Shown: positions 9,493 through 17,540 of the stretch, in pieces
Position numbering within the stretch: position 1 is the first letter of the stretch
Layout: the number at the start of each line of letters is the position of its first letter
DNA from: Chitinophaga rhizosphaerae
Lineage (GTDB): Bacteria > Bacteroidota > Bacteroidia > Chitinophagales > Chitinophagaceae
NCBI RefSeq assembly: GCF_003958645.1
Contig: NZ_RXLO01000014.1
Location: 1 to 64,000 of the forward strand
DNA length: 64,000 bases
Reading direction: 5' to 3'
Position numbers and translations under genes: made by a program
The notes under the pieces: model-generated
What the model saw: only the letters and a program-made list of their open reading frames with translations
What the model was told of the DNA's origin: nothing
Database searches by the model: none

Positions 9493-9529
9493 GCGGCTGT
9501 TCCCGGCAAGGGAGCAGCCGCTTTTTTTT
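9493..9529 (+). terminator. intrinsic terminator after the paralogous barrel genes
   Basis: Stem GCGGCTGTTCCC / GGGAGCAGCCGC (one wobble) with a short loop, followed by eight T residues. It closes the transcript of the two barrel genes and sits in the leader of the NAD(P)HX-repair gene. Confidence 0.85.
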
Positions 9530-9544
9530 GTTATATTGGGGGAT

Positions 9545-11056
9545 ATGAAAATCTTGTCCGCCCGGCAAATCCGTGAAGCAGACGCTTACACGATCGCGCA
9601 TGAACCTGTTGACAGCCTCCGGCTCATGGAGCGTGCGGCAGCCGCATGCGCGCAGTGGCTGATGGATACGTATCGCGGGACCGACCGCCCCTTCTACATT
9701 TTCTGCGGACCGGGGAACAATGGCGGAGACGGGCTGGTCATTGCCCGGTTACTGGCTGGCGAGGGTTTCAACGTGCAGGTCTGGCTCGTGGCGCAAGGGG
9801 ACCCTTCGCCCGACAATCTCGCCAACCAGGCCCGCGTCCCTTTCCTGCAAATGATTCACGAGCCCGGGGAGTTCCCGCGGATGGAAGCGCCCGGCGTGAT
9901 CGTTGACGCGCTTTTCGGGACGGGATTGAACCGCCCCCTGGATGGCTGGACCGCTACGATCATCCACCGGATCAACGACCAGCGCGGGCGGCAGGACATT
10001 GTTTCCATCGACATGCCTTCCGGGCTGATGGCGGACAAAAGCACGAAAGGACATCCGTGTATCCATGCACGTTACACACTCACCTTCGAATACTGGAAAT
10101 TGGCGCTGCTGCTGCCGGAGAACGGAGCGTTCGCCGGAGAAACGGTGTTGATCCCCATCGGCCTGCATCCTGCATATACGGCGGCGGTGCAGACGGAATA
10201 CCATCTTACCGATTTGGAAATGATCCGGACGGTCTACCGGCCCCGGGACCCCTTCGCGCACAAAGGCACTTACGGTCATGCGTTGCTGGTGGCGGGAAGT
10301 TACGGGAAGATGGGCGCGGCGGTGCTTTCGGCGAGTGCGGTGATGCGCGCCGGCGCAGGTTTGCTGACAGTGCACGTACCGGATTGCGGGTACGAAATCA
10401 TGCAGACGGCTTTCCCCGAAGCGATGTGCGAAACCGAAGCGCAGGCAACGTTTCCCGCGCATTTCGACGAAGCTTTCCGCCTGCGGCGCGCCCCGGCGTA
10501 CGACGTGATCGGGATCGGGCCGGGCATTGGCACAGAACCCGCTACCGCCAAATCCCTGGAACGCTTGCTGGGCCTATGGCAGGGGCCGATGGTGCTGGAT
10601 GCCGATGCGCTCAATATCCTGTCCAAATGGCCGTCTCTCCTGCAACAGTTGCCCAAACATTGCATCCTGACACCGCATCCAAAAGAGTTCGAGCGGCTTT
10701 TCGGGGCCACGGGCAACCAGTTCGACCGGCTGGAGCTGCTGCGGGCGAAGGCGGCGGAGCTGGAACAATACATCCTGCTGAAAGGGCGGTTCACGGCCAT
10801 GGCGTGCCCTGACGGGGCGGTGTTCTTCAATCCCACGGGCAACCCCGGCATGGCGACCGCCGGCAGCGGCGATGTGCTCACCGGGATATTAACGGGGCTC
10901 CTGGCGCAAGGGTACGCCCCCAAAGCTGCGCTCATCCTCGGCGTATGGCTCCATGGCAGGGCAGGCGATCTGGCCGCCGCCGTATCCCCCGAAGCCATGA
11001 TCGCTTCCGATATCATCAGCCACCTCGCCAACGCATATGCGGAAATACAACAGTAG
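9545..11056 (+). CDS. nnr: bifunctional NAD(P)HX epimerase / ADP-dependent NAD(P)HX dehydratase
   Basis: A 503-residue fusion that repairs hydrated NADH and NADPH. The N-terminal YjeF-type epimerase domain carries FCGPGNNGGDGLVIARLL; the C-terminal carbohydrate-kinase-like dehydratase domain carries GSYGKMGAAVLSASA and the ATP-site motif TAGSGDVLTGILTGLL. The start at 9545 (MKILSARQIREAD) is preferred because it begins at the conserved epimerase N-terminus and lies beyond the preceding terminator; an earlier in-frame codon would place the start inside that hairpin. Both domains look complete. Confidence 0.95.
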   Translation: MKILSARQIREADAYTIAHEPVDSLRLMERAAAACAQWLMDTYRGTDRPFYIFCGPGNNGGDGLVIARLLAGEGFNVQVWLVAQGDPSPDNLANQARVPFLQMIHEPGEFPRMEAPGVIVDALFGTGLNRPLDGWTATIIHRINDQRGRQDIVSIDMPSGLMADKSTKGHPCIHARYTLTFEYWKLALLLPENGAFAGETVLIPIGLHPAYTAAVQTEYHLTDLEMIRTVYRPRDPFAHKGTYGHALLVAGSYGKMGAAVLSASAVMRAGAGLLTVHVPDCGYEIMQTAFPEAMCETEAQATFPAHFDEAFRLRRAPAYDVIGIGPGIGTEPATAKSLERLLGLWQGPMVLDADALNILSKWPSLLQQLPKHCILTPHPKEFERLFGATGNQFDRLELLRAKAAELEQYILLKGRFTAMACPDGAVFFNPTGNPGMATAGSGDVLTGILTGLLAQGYAPKAALILGVWLHGRAGDLAAAVSPEAMIASDIISHLANAYAEIQQ

Positions 11057-11179
11057 CCTCCATATTACAATTAAACTAAATATAAGAGACTACTAGTAAA
11101 ATAAATTCTAATACTTTATCTTCGTCAACCTTGAAAATCATAATCTAAAGCCTTGAAATTTTAAACGGATTAAAAGAGT

Positions 11180-13405
11180 ATGAGTATAGCTTACATTATT
11201 CCACTGTTCGGACTGATTGCACTATTATTTACCGCGGTACAGAGCGCCTGGGTGTCCAAACAGGATGCAGGGAACGAGCGGATGCAGGACATTGCCAGGC
11301 ATATTGCTGAAGGCGCTATGGCCTTCCTCAAGGCAGAGTACAAGATCCTCACCTATTTTGTGATCATCGCAGCCCTCTTGCTCGGCTACATGGGCTTCTC
11401 TCACGAGAATTCCGACTGGACCATCGCGCTGGCCTTTATCATCGGCGCGATATTTTCCGCCACGGCGGGTTTCATCGGCATGCGCATTGCCACCAAAGCC
11501 AACGTCCGCACCGCACAGGCGGCGCGTACCTCGCTCTCCAAAGCCCTGAAGGTTTCCTTCACCGGCGGCTCCGTAATGGGCATGGGCGTGGCGGGCCTGG
11601 CCGTGCTTGGGCTCGGTGGCCTGTTCATCCTCCTCAAAGCCTATTTCGGCGCGGCTCCCAACACCGCCGAAATGGTTAAGACCATTGAAGTGCTCACCGG
11701 CTTCTCGCTCGGTGCGGAAAGCATCGCGCTGTTCGCACGCGTGGGAGGCGGTATTTATACCAAAGCGGCCGACGTGGGGGCCGACCTCGTGGGTAAAGTG
11801 GAAGCCGGCATCCCGGAAGACGATCCCCGCAACCCCGCCACCATCGCCGATAACGTGGGCGATAACGTGGGAGACGTGGCCGGTATGGGCGCCGACCTTT
11901 TCGGGTCCTACGTTGCCACCGTACTGGCCACCATGGTACTGGGCAGCGAAGCCCGTGCCACGGACAATTTCGGCGGCCTCTCCCCGATCCTGCTGCCCAT
12001 GGTGATCGCCGCCAGCGGCATCATCTTCAGCATTCTCGCTACTTTCTTCGTGCGCATCAGCGACAGCGCGGGTCTCAGCACCAGCGCCGTGCAGAAAGCA
12101 CTGAACATGGGCAACTGGGGCTCCATCGTGCTCACCGCGATCGCCTGCGTAGGGCTCGTGTACTGGATCCTCCCCGCTGAAGCCTTCTACCTGCAGCGCG
12201 ACTTCATCGGTGGCGACGCACTCCGCGAAGGCGCCATCGCCATTACGCAAAATGGTGTTATCGGCGCCATCTTCGTAGGCCTTGCCGTAGGTACCCTCAT
12301 GAGCATTATCACGGAATATTATACCGCCATGGGCAAACGCCCGGTGATGTCTATCATCCGCCAGTCTTCCACCGGCCACGCAACGAACGTGATCGGCGGC
12401 CTGGCCGTGGGGATGGAATCCACCCTGCTCCCGATCATCGTACTGGCAGCCGGTATCTACGGCTCTTACGCCTGCGCAGGCCTTTATGGCGTTGCCATCG
12501 CGGCAGCGGGCATGATGGCCACCACGGCCATGCAGCTGGCGATCGACGCATTCGGCCCCATTGCCGACAATGCCGGTGGTATCGCCGAAATGAGCGAACT
12601 TCCCAAAGACGTACGTGAAAAAACCGACATCCTCGACGCAGTGGGTAACACCACCGCCGCTACCGGTAAAGGTTTCGCGATCGCTTCCGCAGCATTGACC
12701 GCCCTGGCGCTCTTTGCCGCATTCGTAGGCGTAGCGGGCATTTCCGGCATCGATATTTACAAAGCCGACGTGCTGGCAGGCCTGTTCATCGGCGCCATGA
12801 TCCCCTTCATCTTCTCTTCCCTCGCCATCCGCGCAGTAGGCCAGGCAGCCATGGCGATGGTGGAAGAAGTGCGCCGCCAGTTCCGCGATATTCCCGGTAT
12901 CATGGAAGGCACCGGCAAACCGGAATACGACAAATGCGTGGCCATTTCCACCGATGCATCTATCCGTAAAATGATGGTGCCCGGCGCCATCGCGCTGATA
13001 TCTCCCCTCATCATGGGCTTCATCTTCGGGCCTGAAGTACTGGGCGGCTTCCTCGCAGGCGCTACCGTGAGCGGCGTGCTCATGGGCATGTTCCAGAACA
13101 ATGCCGGCGGTGCGTGGGACAATGCCAAGAAATCTTTCGAGAAAGGCGTTGATATCAACGGCACGATTTATTACAAGAAATCCGAGCCACACAAGGCTTC
13201 CGTTACCGGCGATACCGTTGGCGATCCTTTCAAAGACACCTCCGGCCCCTCGATGAACATCCTCATCAAACTCATGTCCATCGTATCGCTCGTTATCGCG
13301 CCCACCCTCGCTGAAATCCACATCCACAAACAGGAGCCGCCGGTTGCCAAACAACAGCCCGCGCCCGAAACTCCCGCCAAGGAAGTGGCAGCCGTGAAGT
13401 TCTAA
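11180..13405 (+). CDS. hppA: membrane-bound ion-pumping pyrophosphatase
   Basis: A 741-residue integral membrane protein with about 16 helices that couples pyrophosphate hydrolysis to H+ and/or Na+ export. The substrate-site run DVGADLVGKVEAGIPEDDPRN and the NVGDNVGDVAGMGADLFGSY region are intact. The GNTTAATGKG motif has Ala at residue 493, where K+-independent enzymes carry Lys, so this should be a K+-dependent form. Ion specificity (Na+, H+ or both) cannot be settled by eye. The C-terminus carries an unusual tail of about 30 residues rich in Pro, Ala, Lys and Gln after the last helix. A strong terminator follows. Confidence 0.95.
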   Translation: MSIAYIIPLFGLIALLFTAVQSAWVSKQDAGNERMQDIARHIAEGAMAFLKAEYKILTYFVIIAALLLGYMGFSHENSDWTIALAFIIGAIFSATAGFIGMRIATKANVRTAQAARTSLSKALKVSFTGGSVMGMGVAGLAVLGLGGLFILLKAYFGAAPNTAEMVKTIEVLTGFSLGAESIALFARVGGGIYTKAADVGADLVGKVEAGIPEDDPRNPATIADNVGDNVGDVAGMGADLFGSYVATVLATMVLGSEARATDNFGGLSPILLPMVIAASGIIFSILATFFVRISDSAGLSTSAVQKALNMGNWGSIVLTAIACVGLVYWILPAEAFYLQRDFIGGDALREGAIAITQNGVIGAIFVGLAVGTLMSIITEYYTAMGKRPVMSIIRQSSTGHATNVIGGLAVGMESTLLPIIVLAAGIYGSYACAGLYGVAIAAAGMMATTAMQLAIDAFGPIADNAGGIAEMSELPKDVREKTDILDAVGNTTAATGKGFAIASAALTALALFAAFVGVAGISGIDIYKADVLAGLFIGAMIPFIFSSLAIRAVGQAAMAMVEEVRRQFRDIPGIMEGTGKPEYDKCVAISTDASIRKMMVPGAIALISPLIMGFIFGPEVLGGFLAGATVSGVLMGMFQNNAGGAWDNAKKSFEKGVDINGTIYYKKSEPHKASVTGDTVGDPFKDTSGPSMNILIKLMSIVSLVIAPTLAEIHIHKQEPPVAKQQPAPETPAKEVAAVKF

Positions 13406-13427
13406 ATTCACCACTTTGCATATGGAA

Positions 13428-13455
13428 GCCGGTCCCGCCCTGGGACCGGCTTTTT
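13428..13455 (+). terminator. intrinsic terminator after hppA
   Basis: Perfect 9-bp stem GCCGGTCCC / GGGACCGGC with a 5-nt loop and five T residues, 22 bp after the hppA stop. Confidence 0.9.
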
Positions 13456-13604
13456 AATTCCCGCAATCTTTATTGTTGTTTCCACCCGAAAAACCACCTT
13501 CCGAAAAGCCGTTTCCAGCCTCACGTAAAATATTGAAAAGCAAGAATTTTGAACCTCGATTAGCCAGAACCGTCATCCTTTTGTTAAACCTAAACTCCCC
13601 GCTC

Positions 13605-14591
13605 ATGCAAACCACAAAGCAAATCCGGCTGACAGACATTGAACCGCATATGTCTGCCCTCCAGGGCTGGCTCCGCGGTAACATCGTAGGCATGTACGCC
13701 GGCCGGAAAATGAAAAACGGCAAACAGACCGATCAGTGTGCCGTTGTACTACACGTGGAATACAAAAAATCACCCGGCAGGCTGGCGATGGAAGGCGACA
13801 CGCCCATTCCCCCGTTTTTCGAACTGCCCATTCCGCAACCCGGCGGCGGGCATGTAATAGTCGACATTCCAACCGATGTGCAGGAAATCGGCCCCATCGA
13901 AGTCAAATATCCTGTCCGCGAACGGAAGGTCGGCGACCCCGGTGATTTTGAGCGCCCCTGCCCCGGCGGCTACCAGATCCAGGCTGGCGGGTTCCCGGTC
14001 TACGGCACGCTCGGCGCCAACATCAAGTACAACAACAAGTACCGGATGATCTCCTGCAACCACGTCATTTCCTGCAACGGGATGTATACGGATGTGTACC
14101 AGCCTGATATGACCGAACAATACTATTACCTCACCCAGGTCACAGACTATATCAAACTCACGACTTATCCCACCAAAGACGAGCAGAATCCGTATTACAA
14201 CACCACAGACTTTGCCTGGTGCAACATTGCTGCCACGTCTGGCTCCCCTGCGATCCAGGACATTGGCGTACCCATTGGTTTCGCCGCGCCGGCCGTGGGT
14301 ATGGAAGTGAGATACTTCGGGGCGGTTACGAACGAGGTTACCAAAACAACCATCAAATCGACCACTTACCAGGGGATCGTTAACGTGTTCGGCAACCGGT
14401 ACGCATGGTTCAAGAACAAGATACTGCTCACGGATCACTACGCCGTTCCCGGAGATTCCGGCGCGGTGCTCGTGAACAACAATATGGAAATCGTGGGCAT
14501 GCTACAGTCTATGACCCTATTGCGCTCATCGGCATGCATCATACCCGAGTGTAACGACACTTTCGCAGAACAGGAAAATCAAACAGTGTAG
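13605..14591 (+). CDS. trypsin-fold serine protease without signal peptide
   Basis: A 328-residue protein with a complete chymotrypsin-like triad in order: His153 (SCNHVIS), Asp202 (TTDFAW) and Ser285 (VPGDSGAVL). The N-terminal 100 residues follow a pattern seen in a family of bacterial trypsin-like proteins (NIVGMYAGRKMKNGKQTD..AVVLHVEYKK, then IPTDVQEIG). The start at MQTTKQIR is preferred; an upstream in-frame extension of 44 residues is basic and low in complexity. There is no signal peptide or membrane segment, so the protein is probably cytoplasmic or exported by another route. The glycosyltransferase follows on the same strand after 74 bp. Substrate unknown. Confidence 0.75.
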   Translation: MQTTKQIRLTDIEPHMSALQGWLRGNIVGMYAGRKMKNGKQTDQCAVVLHVEYKKSPGRLAMEGDTPIPPFFELPIPQPGGGHVIVDIPTDVQEIGPIEVKYPVRERKVGDPGDFERPCPGGYQIQAGGFPVYGTLGANIKYNNKYRMISCNHVISCNGMYTDVYQPDMTEQYYYLTQVTDYIKLTTYPTKDEQNPYYNTTDFAWCNIAATSGSPAIQDIGVPIGFAAPAVGMEVRYFGAVTNEVTKTTIKSTTYQGIVNVFGNRYAWFKNKILLTDHYAVPGDSGAVLVNNNMEIVGMLQSMTLLRSSACIIPECNDTFAEQENQTV

Positions 14592-14665
14592 AAACTCAGA
14601 CAGCATACAGATGAATGCGGCGGCGGGGTTCTCCCTGCCGCCAGATTTTACCCACAGCACACCGT

Positions 14666-15880
14666 ATGAAACTCTTATTGATAGGACAATTCGCTCAACA
14701 GACCGGCATGGCGCGCATCACGCAATTACTTGCGGCCGGCCTCGCCGCCCGGCACGAAATTCATGTGTTCGGGACGGATACTTTCCAGAAAGAACCGTTC
14801 ACAGGCACTTTCCATTTACATTACAATCCGCAACCAGCCGATGTTTTCGGGGAAGGAACCCTTCCCGGGCTCATCGATTCCATTCAGCCGGACGTCATGC
14901 TCCTGTATTGCGAAATCTGGTTCGCAGAAAGGTATATGTCCGCCATCAGGAAGGCGGCGCATCATTGTCCGGTAGCAGGATACATCCCGGTGGACGGGCA
15001 ACTCAATCACCCGGAGTTCGCCAAAGGACTGGCGCGGCTCAGTTCCGTAGTAACTTTCACGGTTTTCGGGAAACGGGTGCTGAAAGATTGCGCCACGCAA
15101 TTGGGGATAGCGCGCCAGCCGCCTTTCCGCCGCATGGCCGTGATCCCCCATCCGTTAGATGGCGGCCGGTTCCACCCCTTACACGGCACCACGGCCGGCC
15201 GGCGCATCGCTGCACGGGAAGCGCTGTTTCCGGGAAGAGACGAACTGCGCCGGGGCTTCTGGGTGCTCAACGCCAACAAAAACCAGCACCGCAAACGGAT
15301 CGATCTCACCTTGCGCGGTTTCGCGGAATTTGCGCGCAACAAGCCGGAAAATGTACGGCTATGCCTGCACATGGCCACCAAATGCCAGCAAACCGACGTG
15401 GAACGGGAAGCCCGTGTGCTGGGGATTTTTGACCGGCTCGTGCTGACAGATCCCGGCAACAGGCACCCCCATTGGCCAGCCGAAAAGCTCAATCTCCTCT
15501 ACAACGCCTGCGATGTAGGACTCAATACCGCCATGGGCGAAGGCTGGGGCCTGGTGAGCATGGAACACGCCGCCACAGGGGCACCGCAGATATTACCTGA
15601 CCATACGGCCTGCTCGGAAATCTGGAAAGGCGCCGCCGCCCTTGTACCCGCCAAACCCCAGGTGTACGGGAACGGATGGCTCACCGGAGGGCTGGTGGAG
15701 CCCGCCGCTATCGCGGAGCAACTGGAACGGTTGTACGAAGACAACGGGCATTATCATTCCCTCCTGCAGGCGGGCCTGCGCAATGCCACACAGGTAGCCT
15801 GGTCGCCCGGGGGCGTGGTGCGGATGTGGGAACAACATTTCGAACAAATCCTCTTCAACGATCATGCAAAAATTCACTGA
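14666..15880 (+). CDS. GT-B fold glycosyltransferase (GT4-like)
   Basis: A 404-residue glycosyltransferase. The N-terminal half begins with a Rossmann strand (MKLLLIGQFAQQTGMARIT) and the C-terminal half has the nucleotide-sugar-binding signature around NACDVGLNTAMGEGWGLVSMEHAATGAPQ, with the conserved Glu pair spacing of GT4-like enzymes. The start at 14666 is taken because the sheet begins there; the 17 codons upstream are not domain-like. It has no membrane segment. It sits between a trypsin-fold protease and a small cysteine-containing ORF, with no polysaccharide cluster nearby, so its acceptor is unknown. Confidence 0.85.
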   Translation: MKLLLIGQFAQQTGMARITQLLAAGLAARHEIHVFGTDTFQKEPFTGTFHLHYNPQPADVFGEGTLPGLIDSIQPDVMLLYCEIWFAERYMSAIRKAAHHCPVAGYIPVDGQLNHPEFAKGLARLSSVVTFTVFGKRVLKDCATQLGIARQPPFRRMAVIPHPLDGGRFHPLHGTTAGRRIAAREALFPGRDELRRGFWVLNANKNQHRKRIDLTLRGFAEFARNKPENVRLCLHMATKCQQTDVEREARVLGIFDRLVLTDPGNRHPHWPAEKLNLLYNACDVGLNTAMGEGWGLVSMEHAATGAPQILPDHTACSEIWKGAAALVPAKPQVYGNGWLTGGLVEPAAIAEQLERLYEDNGHYHSLLQAGLRNATQVAWSPGGVVRMWEQHFEQILFNDHAKIH

Positions 15881-16073
15881 TCCACCCGGCCATCCTTTTC
15901 TGCCCGCTCCCTTCGGCTGCAACTGCCTCACCAACTCCCCGGGAAAGGGTGTTTTCGACCATCCCCTCCGGCCAGACCTTATCCTCCGCACCTGCCGGGA
16001 AACCGAAGCTGCGGCCGGCCAGCGGCTTTATGCGTTCCTCCCGCCCCCGGCGCCGGAACTGACGGTCCGGTAA
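15864..16073 (+). CDS. possible small cysteine-containing protein overlapping the glycosyltransferase
   Basis: A 69-codon frame whose ATG lies inside the last codons of the glycosyltransferase (17-bp overlap). Codon third positions beyond the overlap are strongly G/C as in neighbouring genes, which supports coding. The peptide is Pro-rich with Cys19, Cys21 and Cys44 and no signal peptide or membrane segment. It ends before the Rrf2 promoter. I do not recognise it. It could be a chance open frame in GC-rich DNA or a small partner of the two genes before it. Confidence 0.4.
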   Translation: MQKFTDPPGHPFLPAPFGCNCLTNSPGKGVFDHPLRPDLILRTCRETEAAAGQRLYAFLPPPAPELTVR

Positions 16074-16090
16074 CTGCGCCGAAAATATTT

Positions 16091-16120
16091 TTGGCGGATT
16101 TGAAAAATCCCCTACATTTG
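16091..16120 (+). promoter_or_regulatory. Bacteroidota-type promoter of the Rrf2 gene
   Basis: TTG at 16091-16093, a 19-bp spacer, then TACATTTG at 16113-16120, matching the TTG / TAnnTTTG consensus of the primary sigma factor in this phylum. The operator repeat begins 3 bp downstream, across the expected transcription start. Confidence 0.8.
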
Positions 16121-16122
16121 TA

Positions 16123-16143
16123 CTGTAATTATAAATATTACAG
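16123..16143. promoter_or_regulatory. operator 1: inverted repeat at the Rrf2 promoter
   Basis: CTGTAAT-N7-ATTACAG, a perfect 7-bp inverted repeat immediately downstream of the -7 box and ending at the first codon of the Rrf2 gene. The same TGTAA-N9-TTACA core recurs upstream of the next gene, so this is probably the binding site of the Rrf2 protein acting as its own repressor. Confidence 0.75.
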
Positions 16144-16145
16144 AA

Positions 16146-16556
16146 TTGGTCCGCAGTAAATTCGCTACACATGTTCACATCCTTTCGCTCATGGGGAAAT
16201 TCCCGGAAGAGTGGCTGACCTCCGATTTCATCGCGGGGTCGCTGAACAGCAATGCCGCGCTCGTCCGCAAGGAACTCAGCGAACTGCGCAATGCGGGGCT
16301 GGTGGAAAGCAAGGAAGGCAAAAACGGCGGTTGCCGGCTTGCAAGGCCGTTGAAAGACATCCGGCTGTCTGACATATTCGCCGTCGTGAAGGATCGTCAT
16401 ATTTTCGGATTTTCGCCGAACGATCCCAACCCACACTGCCCGGTGGGCCGCAATATCAATAAAGCCCTGGACACCATGTTCACCCGGCTCGACGAATCGG
16501 TGACCGGTGAACTTTCCAAAACCACCCTCGCCGATTTCATCGCGAAACTCTTGTAA
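16146..16556 (+). CDS. Rrf2-family transcriptional regulator
   Basis: A 136-residue winged-helix regulator starting with MVRSKFATHVHILSLMG, the normal beginning of the family; the start codon is TTG, and no ATG exists nearby in frame. The wing/recognition region is LVRKELSELRNAGLVESKEGKNGGCRLARP. It lacks the three clustered cysteines of Fe-S-binding IscR/NsrR; Cys72-type and PHCPV cysteines remain, so thiol sensing is possible. It resembles the YwnA-like branch that controls a neighbouring oxidoreductase. Matching operators lie at its own promoter and before the next gene, supporting auto-repression and control of the oxidoreductase. Confidence 0.9.
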   Translation: MVRSKFATHVHILSLMGKFPEEWLTSDFIAGSLNSNAALVRKELSELRNAGLVESKEGKNGGCRLARPLKDIRLSDIFAVVKDRHIFGFSPNDPNPHCPVGRNINKALDTMFTRLDESVTGELSKTTLADFIAKLL

Positions 16557-16574
16557 TTTTTTTTTGATCATAAC

Positions 16575-16593
16575 TGTAACTTTTTTCATTACA
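16575..16593. promoter_or_regulatory. operator 2: matching repeat upstream of the NAD(P)-binding oxidoreductase
   Basis: TGTAAC-N7-ATTACA, the same TGTAA-N9-TTACA geometry as the repeat at the Rrf2 promoter, 18 bp before the ATG of the oxidoreductase. Two copies with identical spacing flanking the regulator gene are unlikely by chance. Confidence 0.72.
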
Positions 16594-16611
16594 TTTTAAA
16601 CCGTAAACTAT

Positions 16612-17472
16612 ATGACACACACTATTCTCGTACTCGGCGCAACAGGATTCGCAGGCAGGCAAGTTGTAAAAAACCTCTCCGCCAGGCCCGGCGTCCAGGT
16701 GAAAGCCGCCACCCGGTTCCCCGAAAAATACAAGGCTCCGGCGGCCAACGTATCCCCGGTGCATCTTGTCCAGGAAGACTTTTCCACCTTCGCCCCCGCC
16801 CTTTCCGGTGTAGACCTTGTATTTCTTTCCGCCGTTCCGCTGGATATGGGATCAGCGTCCAAACTGCGCCCTTTCATCGACGAAGCGAAAAAAGCGCAGG
16901 TGAAGAAGATCGTATTCCTTTCCGCCATGGGCGTTGAACATGCGGAGGCTTCTCCTATGCGCCAGATCGAACTCCACCTGATCGCTTCCGGCATCCCTTA
17001 CAACATCGTACGGCCTAACTTCTTCATGGAAGTATTTTCCGAAAGCCATTTCAGCAACACCATCCGCCACCTGGATAAAATCCTCATCCCCGCGGCCGAC
17101 GGCAAGTATTCCGTCATCGCCGCATCCGACATCGCCGCCGTTGCCGCCGAGCTCCTGCTCAACGAAGCGCATAACGGCAGGGAACTGACGCTCACCGGCC
17201 CCAAAGCCATCGATAATCATGAAGCCGCCGCCATCATTTCCAGCGTCAGCGGTAAAAACGTGACGTATGAAAATATCCCGGAATCGGTACTGGTTGCGGA
17301 GATGCTGGCCGCTGGCGCCAGTGAAAGCGACGCCCGGTTCATGTCGTTCCTCATGGGCGCATTAAGAGACGGGCATTTCGCCCCGGTAAGCACCGCCGTG
17401 AAAGACATCACCGGCAGGGAACCGCTTTCTTTCGAAGCCTTCGCGGAAGCGAATAAAACCCACTTTTCCTGA
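16612..17472 (+). CDS. NmrA-like NAD(P)-binding oxidoreductase
   Basis: A 286-residue atypical short-chain dehydrogenase with the NAD(P)-binding glycine motif GATGFAGRQV at residues 9-18, close to the quinone-reductase/NmrA-like group. The body (LSAMGVEHAEASPMRQIE, YNIVRPNFFMEV) fits sugar-epimerase-fold oxidoreductases that lack the YxxxK catalytic pair or use it weakly. It is placed 55 bp after the Rrf2 gene and under a copy of its operator, the usual arrangement for redox- or electrophile-induced detoxification enzymes. Substrate is not known. Confidence 0.85.
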   Translation: MTHTILVLGATGFAGRQVVKNLSARPGVQVKAATRFPEKYKAPAANVSPVHLVQEDFSTFAPALSGVDLVFLSAVPLDMGSASKLRPFIDEAKKAQVKKIVFLSAMGVEHAEASPMRQIELHLIASGIPYNIVRPNFFMEVFSESHFSNTIRHLDKILIPAADGKYSVIAASDIAAVAAELLLNEAHNGRELTLTGPKAIDNHEAAAIISSVSGKNVTYENIPESVLVAEMLAAGASESDARFMSFLMGALRDGHFAPVSTAVKDITGREPLSFEAFAEANKTHFS

Positions 17473-17488
17473 ACGGGCATATCAACCG

Positions 17489-17522
17489 AAAAAGGCCGCA
17501 CTGCAATCAGCGCGGCCTTTTT
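17489..17522. terminator. bidirectional terminator between oxidoreductase and AraC gene
   Basis: Perfect 11-bp stem AAAAAGGCCGC / GCGGCCTTTTT with a 12-nt loop between two convergent genes; A and T runs at both ends allow use in either direction. Confidence 0.88.
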
Positions 17523-17540
17523 AATTTCTTTTTCGTTAGG

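Noticed and set aside
11225..13414. 729-codon minus-strand open frame opposite hppA
   Set aside because: Shadow of the pyrophosphatase caused by GC-rich codon bias; composition (His/Gly/Glu-rich) is typical of an antisense frame.
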